Source: Methanosarcinales archaeon
GTDB lineage: Archaea; Halobacteriota; Methanosarcinia; Methanosarcinales; Methanogasteraceae
Assembly: GCA_030606635.1 (NCBI GenBank)
Contig: JAUWGA010000001.1
Coordinates: forward strand, 1 to 35,237
Direction: 5' to 3'
Length of the DNA stretch: 35,237 nt
Position numbers and translations under genes: made by a program. Below, piece by piece: positions 22,186 through 31,680 of this stretch. The notes below the pieces were generated by a model. That model was not told where the DNA came from and did no database searches. It was given only the letters and a program-made list of their open reading frames with translations. Positions within the stretch are counted from its first letter, which is position 1; every line of letters starts with the position of its first letter.

Positions 22186-24859
22186 GGTGTACACCGATCT
22201 TGCGACGCTGTACTGCTATTCAACCGATGCGAGCATCTACCAGGTCATTCCGTCCGCCGTGGTCTGCCCAGGCGATGCAGAAGACGTCCGCGAGTGTGTG
22301 AAGGCGGCAAAGGAACTTGGAATTCCCGTCACAGCAAGGGCTGCCGGAACCAATCTCGCAGGAAGCTCTCTTGGTAGGGGGATTATTCTGGATATCTCAA
22401 AGAAGATGAACCGGATTCTTGGCATCGTGGAGAAAGGCGGTGAATTCTTTGTGGATGTGGAGCCAGGAGTCGTAATAAATGATCTTCAGGCGCATCTCGG
22501 TGAGAAAGGGTTATTTCTCCCGTCCGACCCGTCGAGTTCTGAGATCTGCATGGTGGGTGGCAATATCGGGACGAAGGCGAGCGGGGCTAAGTCTGTGAAA
22601 TATGGGACCACAGATGATTACGTGACTGATGTGGAGTTCGTATCAGCAGACTGCGAGATCATCGACACCGCCAGAGCAGAGACCATCCCGGACCGGATAT
22701 CATCCGGATTATTCGGACTAAAAAAGCGGATACTTGCTGACACCGATACAATAGCACGTCTCGAATCGAAAAGGGACGTAAAGACTGCAAGCGGATATAA
22801 TATCAGGGCGATGCTTGATCAGGACCGCATCGGCGGGATGATCGCACATCTGATGTCCGGAAGCGTCGGAACGCTTGGCATCTTCACACGGATACGGCTA
22901 AAGGTTCTCCCGATCGTATCGGGAACGGCTATCAGTGCGATATACTTCAAAAAGTTATACGATGCCGGCGATGCAGTCCAGCACATCAAGAAACTCGATC
23001 CTGTAAAGATCGAGATGATGGACTCGACTTCTCTTGAAATCGTCCGGGCAGAGCATCCTGACATGGGTATACCTGCGAATACGCGTGCGCTCTTCGTTGA
23101 ATTCGAGGGCGACGACCGAAAATCAAAGATAGACGATCTTGAGCGGATGATTCATGAGCGGTATGATGTATGCTCAATTTTTTCCGAATCAGAGGACGAA
23201 GAAGTACAGGAAAGGATATGGGCCGTCAGAAAAGCGCTCGTCCCGATCCTGACAAACTATGATGCGGATATGAAGCCGGATGCGTTCATCGACGACGTTG
23301 CTGTCAGAATACCTGATCTTGCACCGCTGATATGCGATCTGCATGAGATATTCGAGGAGTATGGCATAACTTCGGCAGTTTACGGACACGCAGGATCTGG
23401 GAATCTGCATATCAGACCGATGCTGAACTTAAACGACCCAAAAAACATCGATCTGCTGCCTGAACTGGTGGATCGTGTCTACGATATCGTATTCAAGTAC
23501 AACGGCACCATGACCGGCGAGCACGGGATGGGGCGACTCAGGACGATGTTCCTCAAAAAAGAGTGGGGTGGCGGGATATACGGCTACATGCAGCAGATAA
23601 AGGAGATTTTCGACCCTGATGACATCCTGAATCCTGATGTAATCTTCAGCGACAGGCAGATCACGGATGATATAAAATACCCGACAGAATATATAAATAG
23701 ATTTGAAAAAAAATGCATCAACTGCGGGTACTGCAAATCAGTCTGTCCGATATCGATCACACTGAAGGGGGAATCAGGTTCGAGGTCGTTTCTACAGCTT
23801 GCAAGGTTCCGAAAACTCGAAAATCCCGGACATGGCGAGTCGCGCATTGCAGGAAAGATGCTTGGCACGTGTCTCGGCTGCTTAAGGTGCGCGACCAGAT
23901 GCCCGAGCCATGCGAGTATCGGAGAACTGCTCTTTTCTCAGAAGACCCCGCCCCTTTATACCAGACAGGCGATGCGTACATGGGCATCTAATTACAACCG
24001 ATTCGAGCGGTATGCGCGGTTCTTTGGGAGGATCGCAATGCCGGCGGCAGAAACACTCCTCGGGAGGGAGCTTCCAAAGATCAGGAGAGCGCCGCTGGTA
24101 CTCGATGAGTGTGTGCAGGAACAGAATCCGGATGCGATGAACGTCGCGGTGTTTGTGGGGTGCGCATCCGCGCTCTTCGATGATCAGGTCGCCTGCTCGA
24201 TGATAAGGGTGCTTGTAAAGAGTGGATTCAATGTCTTTATCCCTGAGCAACAGTGTTGCGGGCTTCCGATGATCGAGGAAGGGATGTACGATCTGGTAAA
24301 GGAGACCGCAAGGAAGAACGTCGCCGCATTCGCTGACGAGAGGTACGACGCCATCGTGACCTCGTGCGCCTCCTGCACCATGATGCTTAAGAAATTCGGG
24401 GAACTGCTGGAAGGGGATGAACTGGGCGACGCCGCGGCGAGGGTGTCATCGATCACATACGATATCGGCGAGTTTCTTGTAAAGCATCTTGACGACGGCA
24501 TGTTGTCGGGAAAGAAACTTGATATCCGTGCAGCATATCACAATCCCTGCCATCTCGCCGCTGCTGGAGTTGGGAATGGGGGCGATATACTTAGAAGAAT
24601 CGTATCCGAGTTTGTCGAACTTGAGGACGGGTGCTGCGGCGGGGCTGGCACATACAGTTTCTTGCATTCGGACCTCTCTGCGAGGATATTCGAGCGGAAA
24701 CTTGACGACATCCGAAAGATCGACCCTGATGTGGTTGTCACCACCTGCCCGAGTTGCGAACTCCAGTTCAGGCACGGTCTCGAGAGGAACGGGGTGGACT
24801 GCGAGGTGCGGAATATCGTCGAGATTCTGGACCGGTATTATGAGGAGAACAGGGTTTGA
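22145..24859 (+). CDS. fused FAD-linked oxidase / 4Fe-4S / CCG-domain dehydrogenase (D-lactate or glycolate type)
   Basis: A 904-residue fusion of a GlcD/Dld-like flavoprotein with a GlpC/HdrD-like Fe-S electron acceptor. Residues about 35-270 are the PCMH FAD-binding domain (VTARAAGTNLAGSSLGRGIILD; FLPSDPSSSEICMVGGNIGTKASGAKSVKYG). Residues about 275-500 are the FAD-oxidase C domain (SAVYGHAGSGNLHIRP; TGEHGMGRLR). Two ferredoxin motifs follow (CINCGYCKSVCP near 524, CLGCLRCATRCPS near 576), then two CCG motifs (CCGLP near 704, CCGGAG near 829). It should oxidise a 2-hydroxy acid and pass electrons to a membrane or soluble carrier. The substrate is not determined by sequence. CGGAG lies 8 bases before the ATG. 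The gene converges on the helicase gene. Confidence 0.93.
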   Translation: MNHTKKALQNVRGEVYTDLATLYCYSTDASIYQVIPSAVVCPGDAEDVRECVKAAKELGIPVTARAAGTNLAGSSLGRGIILDISKKMNRILGIVEKGGEFFVDVEPGVVINDLQAHLGEKGLFLPSDPSSSEICMVGGNIGTKASGAKSVKYGTTDDYVTDVEFVSADCEIIDTARAETIPDRISSGLFGLKKRILADTDTIARLESKRDVKTASGYNIRAMLDQDRIGGMIAHLMSGSVGTLGIFTRIRLKVLPIVSGTAISAIYFKKLYDAGDAVQHIKKLDPVKIEMMDSTSLEIVRAEHPDMGIPANTRALFVEFEGDDRKSKIDDLERMIHERYDVCSIFSESEDEEVQERIWAVRKALVPILTNYDADMKPDAFIDDVAVRIPDLAPLICDLHEIFEEYGITSAVYGHAGSGNLHIRPMLNLNDPKNIDLLPELVDRVYDIVFKYNGTMTGEHGMGRLRTMFLKKEWGGGIYGYMQQIKEIFDPDDILNPDVIFSDRQITDDIKYPTEYINRFEKKCINCGYCKSVCPISITLKGESGSRSFLQLARFRKLENPGHGESRIAGKMLGTCLGCLRCATRCPSHASIGELLFSQKTPPLYTRQAMRTWASNYNRFERYARFFGRIAMPAAETLLGRELPKIRRAPLVLDECVQEQNPDAMNVAVFVGCASALFDDQVACSMIRVLVKSGFNVFIPEQQCCGLPMIEEGMYDLVKETARKNVAAFADERYDAIVTSCASCTMMLKKFGELLEGDELGDAAARVSSITYDIGEFLVKHLDDGMLSGKKLDIRAAYHNPCHLAAAGVGNGGDILRRIVSEFVELEDGCCGGAGTYSFLHSDLSARIFERKLDDIRKIDPDVVVTTCPSCELQFRHGLERNGVDCEVRNIVEILDRYYEENRV

Positions 24860-24889
24860 GGTTTACGCCGTTTGAAAGGGGCTATCGAG

Positions 24890-27800
24890 TTATTCCAAAG
24901 AACGTTCGATTTCAGAGTGACACCATCCGGGTCTGCGCAGTAGGTTGAAAGTATCTATGTAACGGACTGATGCGCCCCCGGCAGCTGCAACAGCTTCATC
25001 AAGAATTCCCTGCGGATTCTGTGTGTCCCATAATGGATGAACGATAATAACCTTCATGATTCTGGTTTCAAATCCTGGCAGAGTTCCCCATGTTCGGGAC
25101 TGGTGGTCATCAAACTGTGATGCAAAGTTATCGGACAGTTTGGTAGCAAAATCTATCCAGCCATCCAATTCGGGCGTCGTGAACTGACCATCGAGCCCGC
25201 ACAAATACCGCGAGTCCTTGAGTATATGTAGATAAGCCAATGCAAGACGCCAGTCCAGAAGACCGTGATAATTCATGTTCCGGTACCTCATGAGACAAGC
25301 ATAACATGCAGAGTCACAGGAGGAACGATGCGACTCAGAAACAATCTTTGTAGGGAAGGAACCCGGATCATTCGGCGATACGATTCCATGCAACACTGAG
25401 TCCCAGTTATCAGATATCCAGCGCACAAAACCTGCCCCGTTGGCAAGGAAGTCGCTCAACGTGATAGCGCCCACATACATGCCGTCAACCTCCAGACACT
25501 GAAAATTACAAATTTCAATTTCATCAGGGTCTATATCCAGCCTCTCGGAAGCTGCCGCTCTCAAAAGGAATGCAGCAGAATAAATGGCTGCTTTGACACC
25601 ACCGCTGGAAGTGACCGGGTCAAGGTTTAAACCCGGAGGTACTGATAACGGTCTGAACCTTAAAACATCGGTCGTCTTACCTGCAGCAATGGCAATCCGC
25701 TGGATTTCTTCTGGTCGATCTTTGCTGACATAAGCAATGTAATCTGATGAAATCCACTGATTACCAAGAACGGGTTTTTCTGTTAGTGGATCCTTCGTAT
25801 CATGTCGGTACCCTCTTGTTGTAACCAATCCCCCCTCAAAAAGTTTTCCAGCGTTGTCGTTGATACGCCATACACGACACTCAGAGGAAAAACTTGTCTC
25901 GCAGTTAGAGCTTACTTTCGTGGAAAATTTTGATTCAGCGCTCTCCGCGACAGAGGTTGGTATTCCGTAAAGAATGTCTCCTCCTTCCTTAGCATCCTTG
26001 CCTCGTGATAGGTCTGTTCTGAATGCAAGCGGTACCGCTGCCAAGTAGCTTTTGAAGTACGGTCCTTGTGGTGTTTTGCAGTATTTGCACTCAGTTTCAG
26101 AGTGTTGCAGGTCGCTTACTATTATATTACCACATCTCAGACAGCGCACCATCCAGCGCGTGGAAAACGGGTCAGCAGCGAGAGGCGCCCACTGCCCGCG
26201 ACGGTTCACAAGAGGTGCTGTAAATCCAATGGCGGTATGAATGGCTTTATCCTTGGTTTTCTGAGCTCCTGGCGCAAATTCAGTAACCGCCAGCTCCAGA
26301 TCTCGATCTACTGTCGATTCTTTTCCGCGCAGTTGATGATAGAGCAGCCGGCTGCGTGACGGCATCCCATACATTGGCAGGATGCCGCCTTCAGCCAGTC
26401 GTTCTGCCAATCCTATTCCAGCTCCCGCGAGTTCTGGGTTAGTAGATGCCTGATCGATCGATTCAGGCAGTTTGTTGCTGAGATAGTCCAACCATTCCTC
26501 GATCTTTCGCTGGTCCACATTTCCAACGAGTGCTCTGATAACGTCCTCTCTTGAATCGTCTGTCCGCAGCCAATCCAATACCTGTTGCTGAACTTCATGC
26601 CACTTCTCGACAAACCCGAACTCACCATGGCTGTCTGGGGGCTTCTCGGGGCAGTCCCACCACCGCACTCCAGCATCCCAAAACGCTCTGCGCAGACATT
26701 CCCTTGCCAGCAGCCGCTGAACAATTCGCTCCTGTTTCATGGTGAGAAATGGCACCGGTGGGGCGCCGCCTGTAATCTGTTCTGGATTAGCAAAATAAAA
26801 CTCGTCGTGGCTGCGGCCGCGGCAGAGTGTGAGAACTGTTGCAAACGCCTGACCGCGTCGCCCAGCTCTGCCGACTCGCTGTTGATAGTTAAAACGCATG
26901 GGGGGCATGTTTGCGAGCATCACTGCCTGCAAGTCTCCGATGTCCACTCCAACCTCCAAAGTAGTTGTAACGCTGAGAACATCGATCTTATCAACCTTTT
27001 CAATAAGAACCTCTTCCTGTCCTGCAAGATCAACGAAAATGTCGCGAAAATGCCTCTGCCGTTTAGCCTGATCATCGGTCTGGGCTGTCAACTCTTCGCA
27101 GTGAAGTCTAATTGGAACGCGCTTCGCTTCTGCTGCTGCATAAGCCAGATAGTTGTGTTGCCAGAGATCCTTGCAGGTGTGGTTGGGCTGTTCTGGAAGC
27201 TGTTTGTGGCAGTTTGTACAGATTCCAGCAGAGTAATGCAGGTGTGGTCGGCGGCAGGTGTGGCATATCCACACGGGATCGTCTGGAAGAGCTACTTTTA
27301 CATCGAGACTGCTTGTTTGGATCATCCCGTTCTTATGCCCGGCTGTACGAAGTGCAGAGAATATTGCCGGACCGACGTCTCGTTCATTCAGCCCCCATTT
27401 TTGGCAGACGGCGCATACAAAGTCTCTGAAGCTGACACGGGCATCGCTATAGTCGGGCCAACCGTATTGTTTAAACTCAGATCCATCGTGGCGGTAGAGG
27501 TCGCCTAATATCCGCAAAGCAGAGTCGCATGCCTGCCGGAAACACTCTAACTGCTCCTGCTGGTGTCCTGCTTCAGATGCGTGGGTTTCAAGTTTCTGGT
27601 CATCAAGCCCCAATTTGAGATAACCAAGCCCTGAAGATTCCATGCTAAAATATAGGCGGCTGAAGAACAGGTCGCACAACCCTTCTCTAACCTTCTTGCG
27701 GAGTGTATTTTTAGCACGGTCCGTATCGGGTGGAAGCCCGTCTTTCCATCTCTTTTCTGTAAAATCGAAAAGTTCAGTCCAGCTGTGCCAGTTCTCTTCC

Positions 27801-30673
27801 CATTTGAAACGCTGTGCATCGAGGTCATTTCCAGCAGGATTCACTCCTGTACCGAGAAGTCTGCTGAGAAGCCTCCCGCATTCAGCAGTATTTCCTTTAT
27901 GAGGGTAGATCAAGTCGCTTACATGAACAACCCGCGACTTCCCTCGCTGCCTGATGATGTTGAGCCTTTGTTCGGCGTCATCCAAAGCATGTTGCAGAAC
28001 TATGTTGGCATGTTCAGGAAGTTCGACAGGGATGCCACCTCTAACCAATTCAACATCTCCACGGATCGCAGTATCAGATCCTGGGGTTTCTTCAACATAT
28101 TCTGCTGCAAGAGAACCGTATGTGGTACGGTTCTGTTCAATATCATCGAGCAATTGAGGTTCGCCCAGTGTTGCCATGAGCAGTTCGTGTATCACCGACT
28201 CACGGAGCAAATCCGAATAGTGGTTGCGCTCTACACCGTTGGAGATCTGTGCTGCATCTTCGCGGCTGTCAGAAAACGAAACAAGTTTGCGCCCTTCATC
28301 AGGTAACTGGTAGAACAGTTCTTTTGTGAGTATCTGGCTGACCTTGGAAAAACCAGTCCTGAAACCGCGTACAGGCGATCTCCGTGAGAGTTTTTTGGCG
28401 TAGTCTTTTGCGCAGCACGCACAGACCGAAGGAAGTGCGGTAAAGGACTCCCTCGCCTCATCACCTTCAGCATCTAATAGGGATCCGAATTTCTTTCCTT
28501 TTTTTGTGCCAATTTGAAAGAGATAGCCTTTCACCCAGTTATCCGGATCTTCTGAATATTTCTCATGCGACAGATCTACCCTCCCTGAACGTGTATCAAG
28601 ACTGGCAGGAGTCCACTGACCTTTTTTTACCGCCACCCCAATCCGGTTAGGTTGGCTCCAGATAGACGCGTCTTCATGAAGCTGTAAATTTCCAACAGGC
28701 CAGAACACAGCAAACTCCTTGTAAGTGCGGCGTTCGATAAAACGTGCTGCCTGTCGGTCAGGAATCCCCTCGATATCCGGATCTGATGGCAGCATTTCAA
28801 TGACACCCTCCCCGAGATCCAATCTGTTTCCACCAAAGTAAACAGCGCCGCAATGCTCGCAGAGGAGTAATTCTAGGACTCGACGTCCCTTTTTAGTAAT
28901 GATTCTCGGAGAAGAATATAATGTTCCGACTGGTCTTCCGTCTTCTGCGTATGCAGGCGGTTTGGTAGATGCCCACAACCCTTCAGTGCTGCGGAAAAAC
29001 CAGTGAAGGCGGAATGATGGTAGCGATGATTGTTCTCCTTCATCATCGCAAATACTACGAGCTGCAAGAAGTCCGCGGACAGCTTCCCGTCTATTTTCCC
29101 CTGATACTGCTGTTCCAAAGAGCTTCTCTGCAAAGTCATCGAGCGAAACAGCACGCGTTTCCCCCTCACACTCACATGCCTTCTGCGTTCTGGTGGCAAT
29201 GCGCATACCATCTGATTCCATCTGTTCTTTTAGAGCCAACTTTCCAGATGGTGCGTCTCCTCGGTACCCAAGAGAAACTGCTGCTTTCTGACAGGCATCA
29301 TCAGAAAAATCAGGCGCATCCTGACTGAGAGTAACGAACGGTTCGGATGGCAAAAAATCAGATCCGGCAATCTCTGGAATTTGATTTTGACGCCCCCGGA
29401 TTATCTCAAAGCTGTCTGCTTGAGCACCGAAGAAATCATGGAGAAATTCACGGCTTTTGGGATTGTCAGGGTCCAGCGAGGCGCTGGAGCTTAAGATGCG
29501 CAACTTAAGATGGTCTGGTGTAAGTCCCAGACGCAGGAGCAACAACCTCAAAAGATATGCCACCTCAGCGCCAGCCGTCCCCCTGTAGAGGTGCAGCTCG
29601 TCAATGATCAAATGAAACACTCTATCGTCCCCACCCGCCAACCACCGCCGCGTCTTCTCAAAGATGGGATCATCTATCTCGCGCATGAGCATGATGCTCA
29701 ACATCGAAAAGTTGGTTATCAGAATATCTGGCGGCGAGTCCTGCATGTCCCAGCGTGAACGCATCTCAGCACCATCAAGTTTGGGGAAATAGGACGTGAC
29801 ATCTGGCTTGTTGTTATCTTTGGCGTATCGCTCAGCAGCATCTGCGTCACGGTCCATGTCCATCAACACGCGAGTAAGTCTATCTATTCTCTTCCGGTCG
29901 GGGTTTCTGTTGCCATTGGCATTCGGCTCCTTAAATTCATGTCCCGGGATGGGTGTGCTGCCGTTGTAACGTCCAAAGTAGATTTTGTTCCCCTCTCGGT
30001 TATGCTGAAACCACTCCCTCGCGTCATCCGAGTCAAGAGCTTTGCGGAGGCGAGTAAGCTGGTCTTCAACCAGCGCATTCATTGGATAAATGATCAATGC
30101 ACGAACAGCAGCATCCCTCTGCTCGTGACCCCGCTGAGAAACTCTGTAAGAACGCTGTATCCGGTTGTGTTCGTTACAGCAGGAATCCTGCCACTGGCTA
30201 TCATTCCACCAGTTGTTAACGTGGGGGTCTGGCGTATCCGGGGCTACCCAGCCAGAAGACTCTCGTGCAAGGTAAGCGAATAGCGGAAGAAGGAATGCTT
30301 CAGTCTTGCCTGAACCGGTGCCGGCAGTAACCACACAGTTTGTACCTTCTAACACTCTTTTAAGCATTTCCGTCTGGTGGTCATACAGTTCGTAGTCTCC
30401 GAACAGACCACATGCAACCAACGACTTAAAATCGGATATTTCCTGATTGCTGAGTCCATGGAGGTCTTCTTCTTTTAAATCCTGAATAGTCTTCCCAGAT
30501 TTCTGGTATATTGGCAGCGGTTCAATCCAAGGTTCCTGACACAGGACCCCGAGCTCTCGCAGCAGTTCTTCCCTTTCAGCCTCTATGGATGGAAAACGGG
30601 TGCCGAATACAGTCTGTATGTACCGGATAAAGTTATCCCGGATAGTATCAAATGCGCCAACCGGGTCTTTCAT
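24890..30673 (-). CDS. giant DEAD/DEAH helicase with C-terminal DUF1998 (DruE-like / fused DrmA-DrmB architecture)
   Basis: A 1927-residue SF2 ATPase. Helicase motifs: LYDHQ (Q-like, 96-100), Walker A AGTGSGKT (117-124), YPMNALVEDQLTRLR (Ia), IIDELHLYRGTAGAEVAYLLRLL (DELH, near 358), SSSAS (III), TTTLEVGVDIGDLQAVMLANMPP (near 1239) and QQRVGRAGRRGQA (VI, near 1268). Several Cys pairs suggest zinc ribbons: LLCEHCGAVYF, CACCAKDYAKK, CHTCRRPHLHYSAGICTNC, CLRCGNIIVSDLQHSETECKYC. The DUF1998 signature CDSACYACLMRYRNMNYHG...LDW is near residues 1785-1815. Size and domain order fit DruE of Druantia anti-phage systems. DISARM encodes the two parts separately (DrmA, DrmB). The ATG overlaps the upstream gene by 4 bases. 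Antiviral function is inferred from family and context. Confidence 0.92.
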   Translation of the reverse strand: MKDPVGAFDTIRDNFIRYIQTVFGTRFPSIEAEREELLRELGVLCQEPWIEPLPIYQKSGKTIQDLKEEDLHGLSNQEISDFKSLVACGLFGDYELYDHQTEMLKRVLEGTNCVVTAGTGSGKTEAFLLPLFAYLARESSGWVAPDTPDPHVNNWWNDSQWQDSCCNEHNRIQRSYRVSQRGHEQRDAAVRALIIYPMNALVEDQLTRLRKALDSDDAREWFQHNREGNKIYFGRYNGSTPIPGHEFKEPNANGNRNPDRKRIDRLTRVLMDMDRDADAAERYAKDNNKPDVTSYFPKLDGAEMRSRWDMQDSPPDILITNFSMLSIMLMREIDDPIFEKTRRWLAGGDDRVFHLIIDELHLYRGTAGAEVAYLLRLLLLRLGLTPDHLKLRILSSSASLDPDNPKSREFLHDFFGAQADSFEIIRGRQNQIPEIAGSDFLPSEPFVTLSQDAPDFSDDACQKAAVSLGYRGDAPSGKLALKEQMESDGMRIATRTQKACECEGETRAVSLDDFAEKLFGTAVSGENRREAVRGLLAARSICDDEGEQSSLPSFRLHWFFRSTEGLWASTKPPAYAEDGRPVGTLYSSPRIITKKGRRVLELLLCEHCGAVYFGGNRLDLGEGVIEMLPSDPDIEGIPDRQAARFIERRTYKEFAVFWPVGNLQLHEDASIWSQPNRIGVAVKKGQWTPASLDTRSGRVDLSHEKYSEDPDNWVKGYLFQIGTKKGKKFGSLLDAEGDEARESFTALPSVCACCAKDYAKKLSRRSPVRGFRTGFSKVSQILTKELFYQLPDEGRKLVSFSDSREDAAQISNGVERNHYSDLLRESVIHELLMATLGEPQLLDDIEQNRTTYGSLAAEYVEETPGSDTAIRGDVELVRGGIPVELPEHANIVLQHALDDAEQRLNIIRQRGKSRVVHVSDLIYPHKGNTAECGRLLSRLLGTGVNPAGNDLDAQRFKWEENWHSWTELFDFTEKRWKDGLPPDTDRAKNTLRKKVREGLCDLFFSRLYFSMESSGLGYLKLGLDDQKLETHASEAGHQQEQLECFRQACDSALRILGDLYRHDGSEFKQYGWPDYSDARVSFRDFVCAVCQKWGLNERDVGPAIFSALRTAGHKNGMIQTSSLDVKVALPDDPVWICHTCRRPHLHYSAGICTNCHKQLPEQPNHTCKDLWQHNYLAYAAAEAKRVPIRLHCEELTAQTDDQAKRQRHFRDIFVDLAGQEEVLIEKVDKIDVLSVTTTLEVGVDIGDLQAVMLANMPPMRFNYQQRVGRAGRRGQAFATVLTLCRGRSHDEFYFANPEQITGGAPPVPFLTMKQERIVQRLLARECLRRAFWDAGVRWWDCPEKPPDSHGEFGFVEKWHEVQQQVLDWLRTDDSREDVIRALVGNVDQRKIEEWLDYLSNKLPESIDQASTNPELAGAGIGLAERLAEGGILPMYGMPSRSRLLYHQLRGKESTVDRDLELAVTEFAPGAQKTKDKAIHTAIGFTAPLVNRRGQWAPLAADPFSTRWMVRCLRCGNIIVSDLQHSETECKYCKTPQGPYFKSYLAAVPLAFRTDLSRGKDAKEGGDILYGIPTSVAESAESKFSTKVSSNCETSFSSECRVWRINDNAGKLFEGGLVTTRGYRHDTKDPLTEKPVLGNQWISSDYIAYVSKDRPEEIQRIAIAAGKTTDVLRFRPLSVPPGLNLDPVTSSGGVKAAIYSAAFLLRAAASERLDIDPDEIEICNFQCLEVDGMYVGAITLSDFLANGAGFVRWISDNWDSVLHGIVSPNDPGSFPTKIVSESHRSSCDSACYACLMRYRNMNYHGLLDWRLALAYLHILKDSRYLCGLDGQFTTPELDGWIDFATKLSDNFASQFDDHQSRTWGTLPGFETRIMKVIIVHPLWDTQNPQGILDEAVAAAGGASVRYIDTFNLLRRPGWCHSEIERSLE

Positions 30674-31680
30674 GAGATCACTCCATTGCTGTCAGGTACG
30701 GTACTGTGGTCTATCAGGTTTTGCGATAGTTTCTCTGAAATCATCGTGGCGACAGGTGGGGGTACAGCACAGTAGATATCCATGGGATGTCCGGCAGGCA
30801 CCCCTCCTACTGACTGCTCACCCATGCGCGCTGGTGCTGGAGCCAGTCCGGTGCAGAGGGTAGCAGCTCTTGCCAGAAAGCGTGGAAGCGGCACATACGC
30901 GGGCACAGCCAGCTGATGGCGCCGTTTGTCATATAGCAAGACATCCGCCCCTTCGTCTGCAATAATCATATATCGCCCCCAGTCCCGATCCACTTCAGCC
31001 GCCCGGTTACTATCCCAGATCCAGTGACGTTTCTGCTGGCTCCTGGGATCGGTATATTCAACCAGTCCCTGCACGTTTTCAGTATTGTGGTTCTTGGAAA
31101 AGGTCAGAGTATTGGCAGAAAAAGTTCGTTTGAGCCAGTTGATATCGGCTCTATCCTCATAAGATAAGTTATGCCTGACATTTCCAATTCCTGCCGAAAA
31201 ATTAACCAGCGACCATGCAGCCGGCGCCGTTAGATGGCATCCTATCTGTGCGGCTTGAGCTACTTTCTGAAGATGATCGTGATCGACCGCCTCGATGTAG
31301 ATCGCTGGAGGAAGGAGGGGGTGCTCACTTCTCTGCAATTTGATGCTATGTGAAACAGAGTTCCGGTTACCTTTTGCAAAATCTTTCATCTTCTGAACCA
31401 TCGAGGGAGTCCTGGCACCTGTTAAAACCGCTTTGGGCAAACCATACGGCGGCAGGGCAACAAGAACAGGTGGGCAGGCAAAAACATGGCGTTTGTCAAA
31501 ATTGAACTCGCAATGGCCCAACGAGTCCAGATATCGGATAGTCTGGCGCCGGACGTGATTAAGATCGACTTCGCTTGTCGATATTCCGGGTAACTGGCAC
31601 AGTGCATCAAAGGCAGCATTGAACTTATCTATGCTCATCCGCCCACTCGTGCTGATGGCTTGCAGAAGTAACTTAGACAC
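30670..31680 (-). CDS. unrecognised protein with N-terminal winged-helix-like region, defence-operon component
   Basis: About 336 residues, not a named family to me. The first 65 residues look like a helix-rich winged-helix (SGRMSIDKFNAAFDALCQLP; RQTIRYLDSLGHCEFNFDKR). A conserved-looking core FACPPVLVALPPYGLPKAVLTGAR and a Trp-rich second half follow. The open frame reaches a TTG at 31689. GGAGG ends directly before that TTG but lies 9 bases before a GTG at 31680, so I start at the GTG. The gene overlaps the upstream 686-residue gene by 8 bases and the helicase by 4, which indicates coupled translation. It may load the helicase on DNA or recognise a target, which is inference. Confidence 0.85.
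   Translation of the reverse strand: MSKLLLQAISTSGRMSIDKFNAAFDALCQLPGISTSEVDLNHVRRQTIRYLDSLGHCEFNFDKRHVFACPPVLVALPPYGLPKAVLTGARTPSMVQKMKDFAKGNRNSVSHSIKLQRSEHPLLPPAIYIEAVDHDHLQKVAQAAQIGCHLTAPAAWSLVNFSAGIGNVRHNLSYEDRADINWLKRTFSANTLTFSKNHNTENVQGLVEYTDPRSQQKRHWIWDSNRAAEVDRDWGRYMIIADEGADVLLYDKRRHQLAVPAYVPLPRFLARAATLCTGLAPAPARMGEQSVGGVPAGHPMDIYCAVPPPVATMISEKLSQNLIDHSTVPDSNGVIS

Noticed and set aside
24860..24889. Attachment site or direct repeat at the defence-island edge
   Set aside because: The 30-base junction shows no repeat matching the other edge near 33870-34050, so I could not define island boundaries.
26585..27508. 307-residue open frame antisense to the giant helicase
   Set aside because: It is a shadow of the conserved helicase motif region on the other strand, with no domain.
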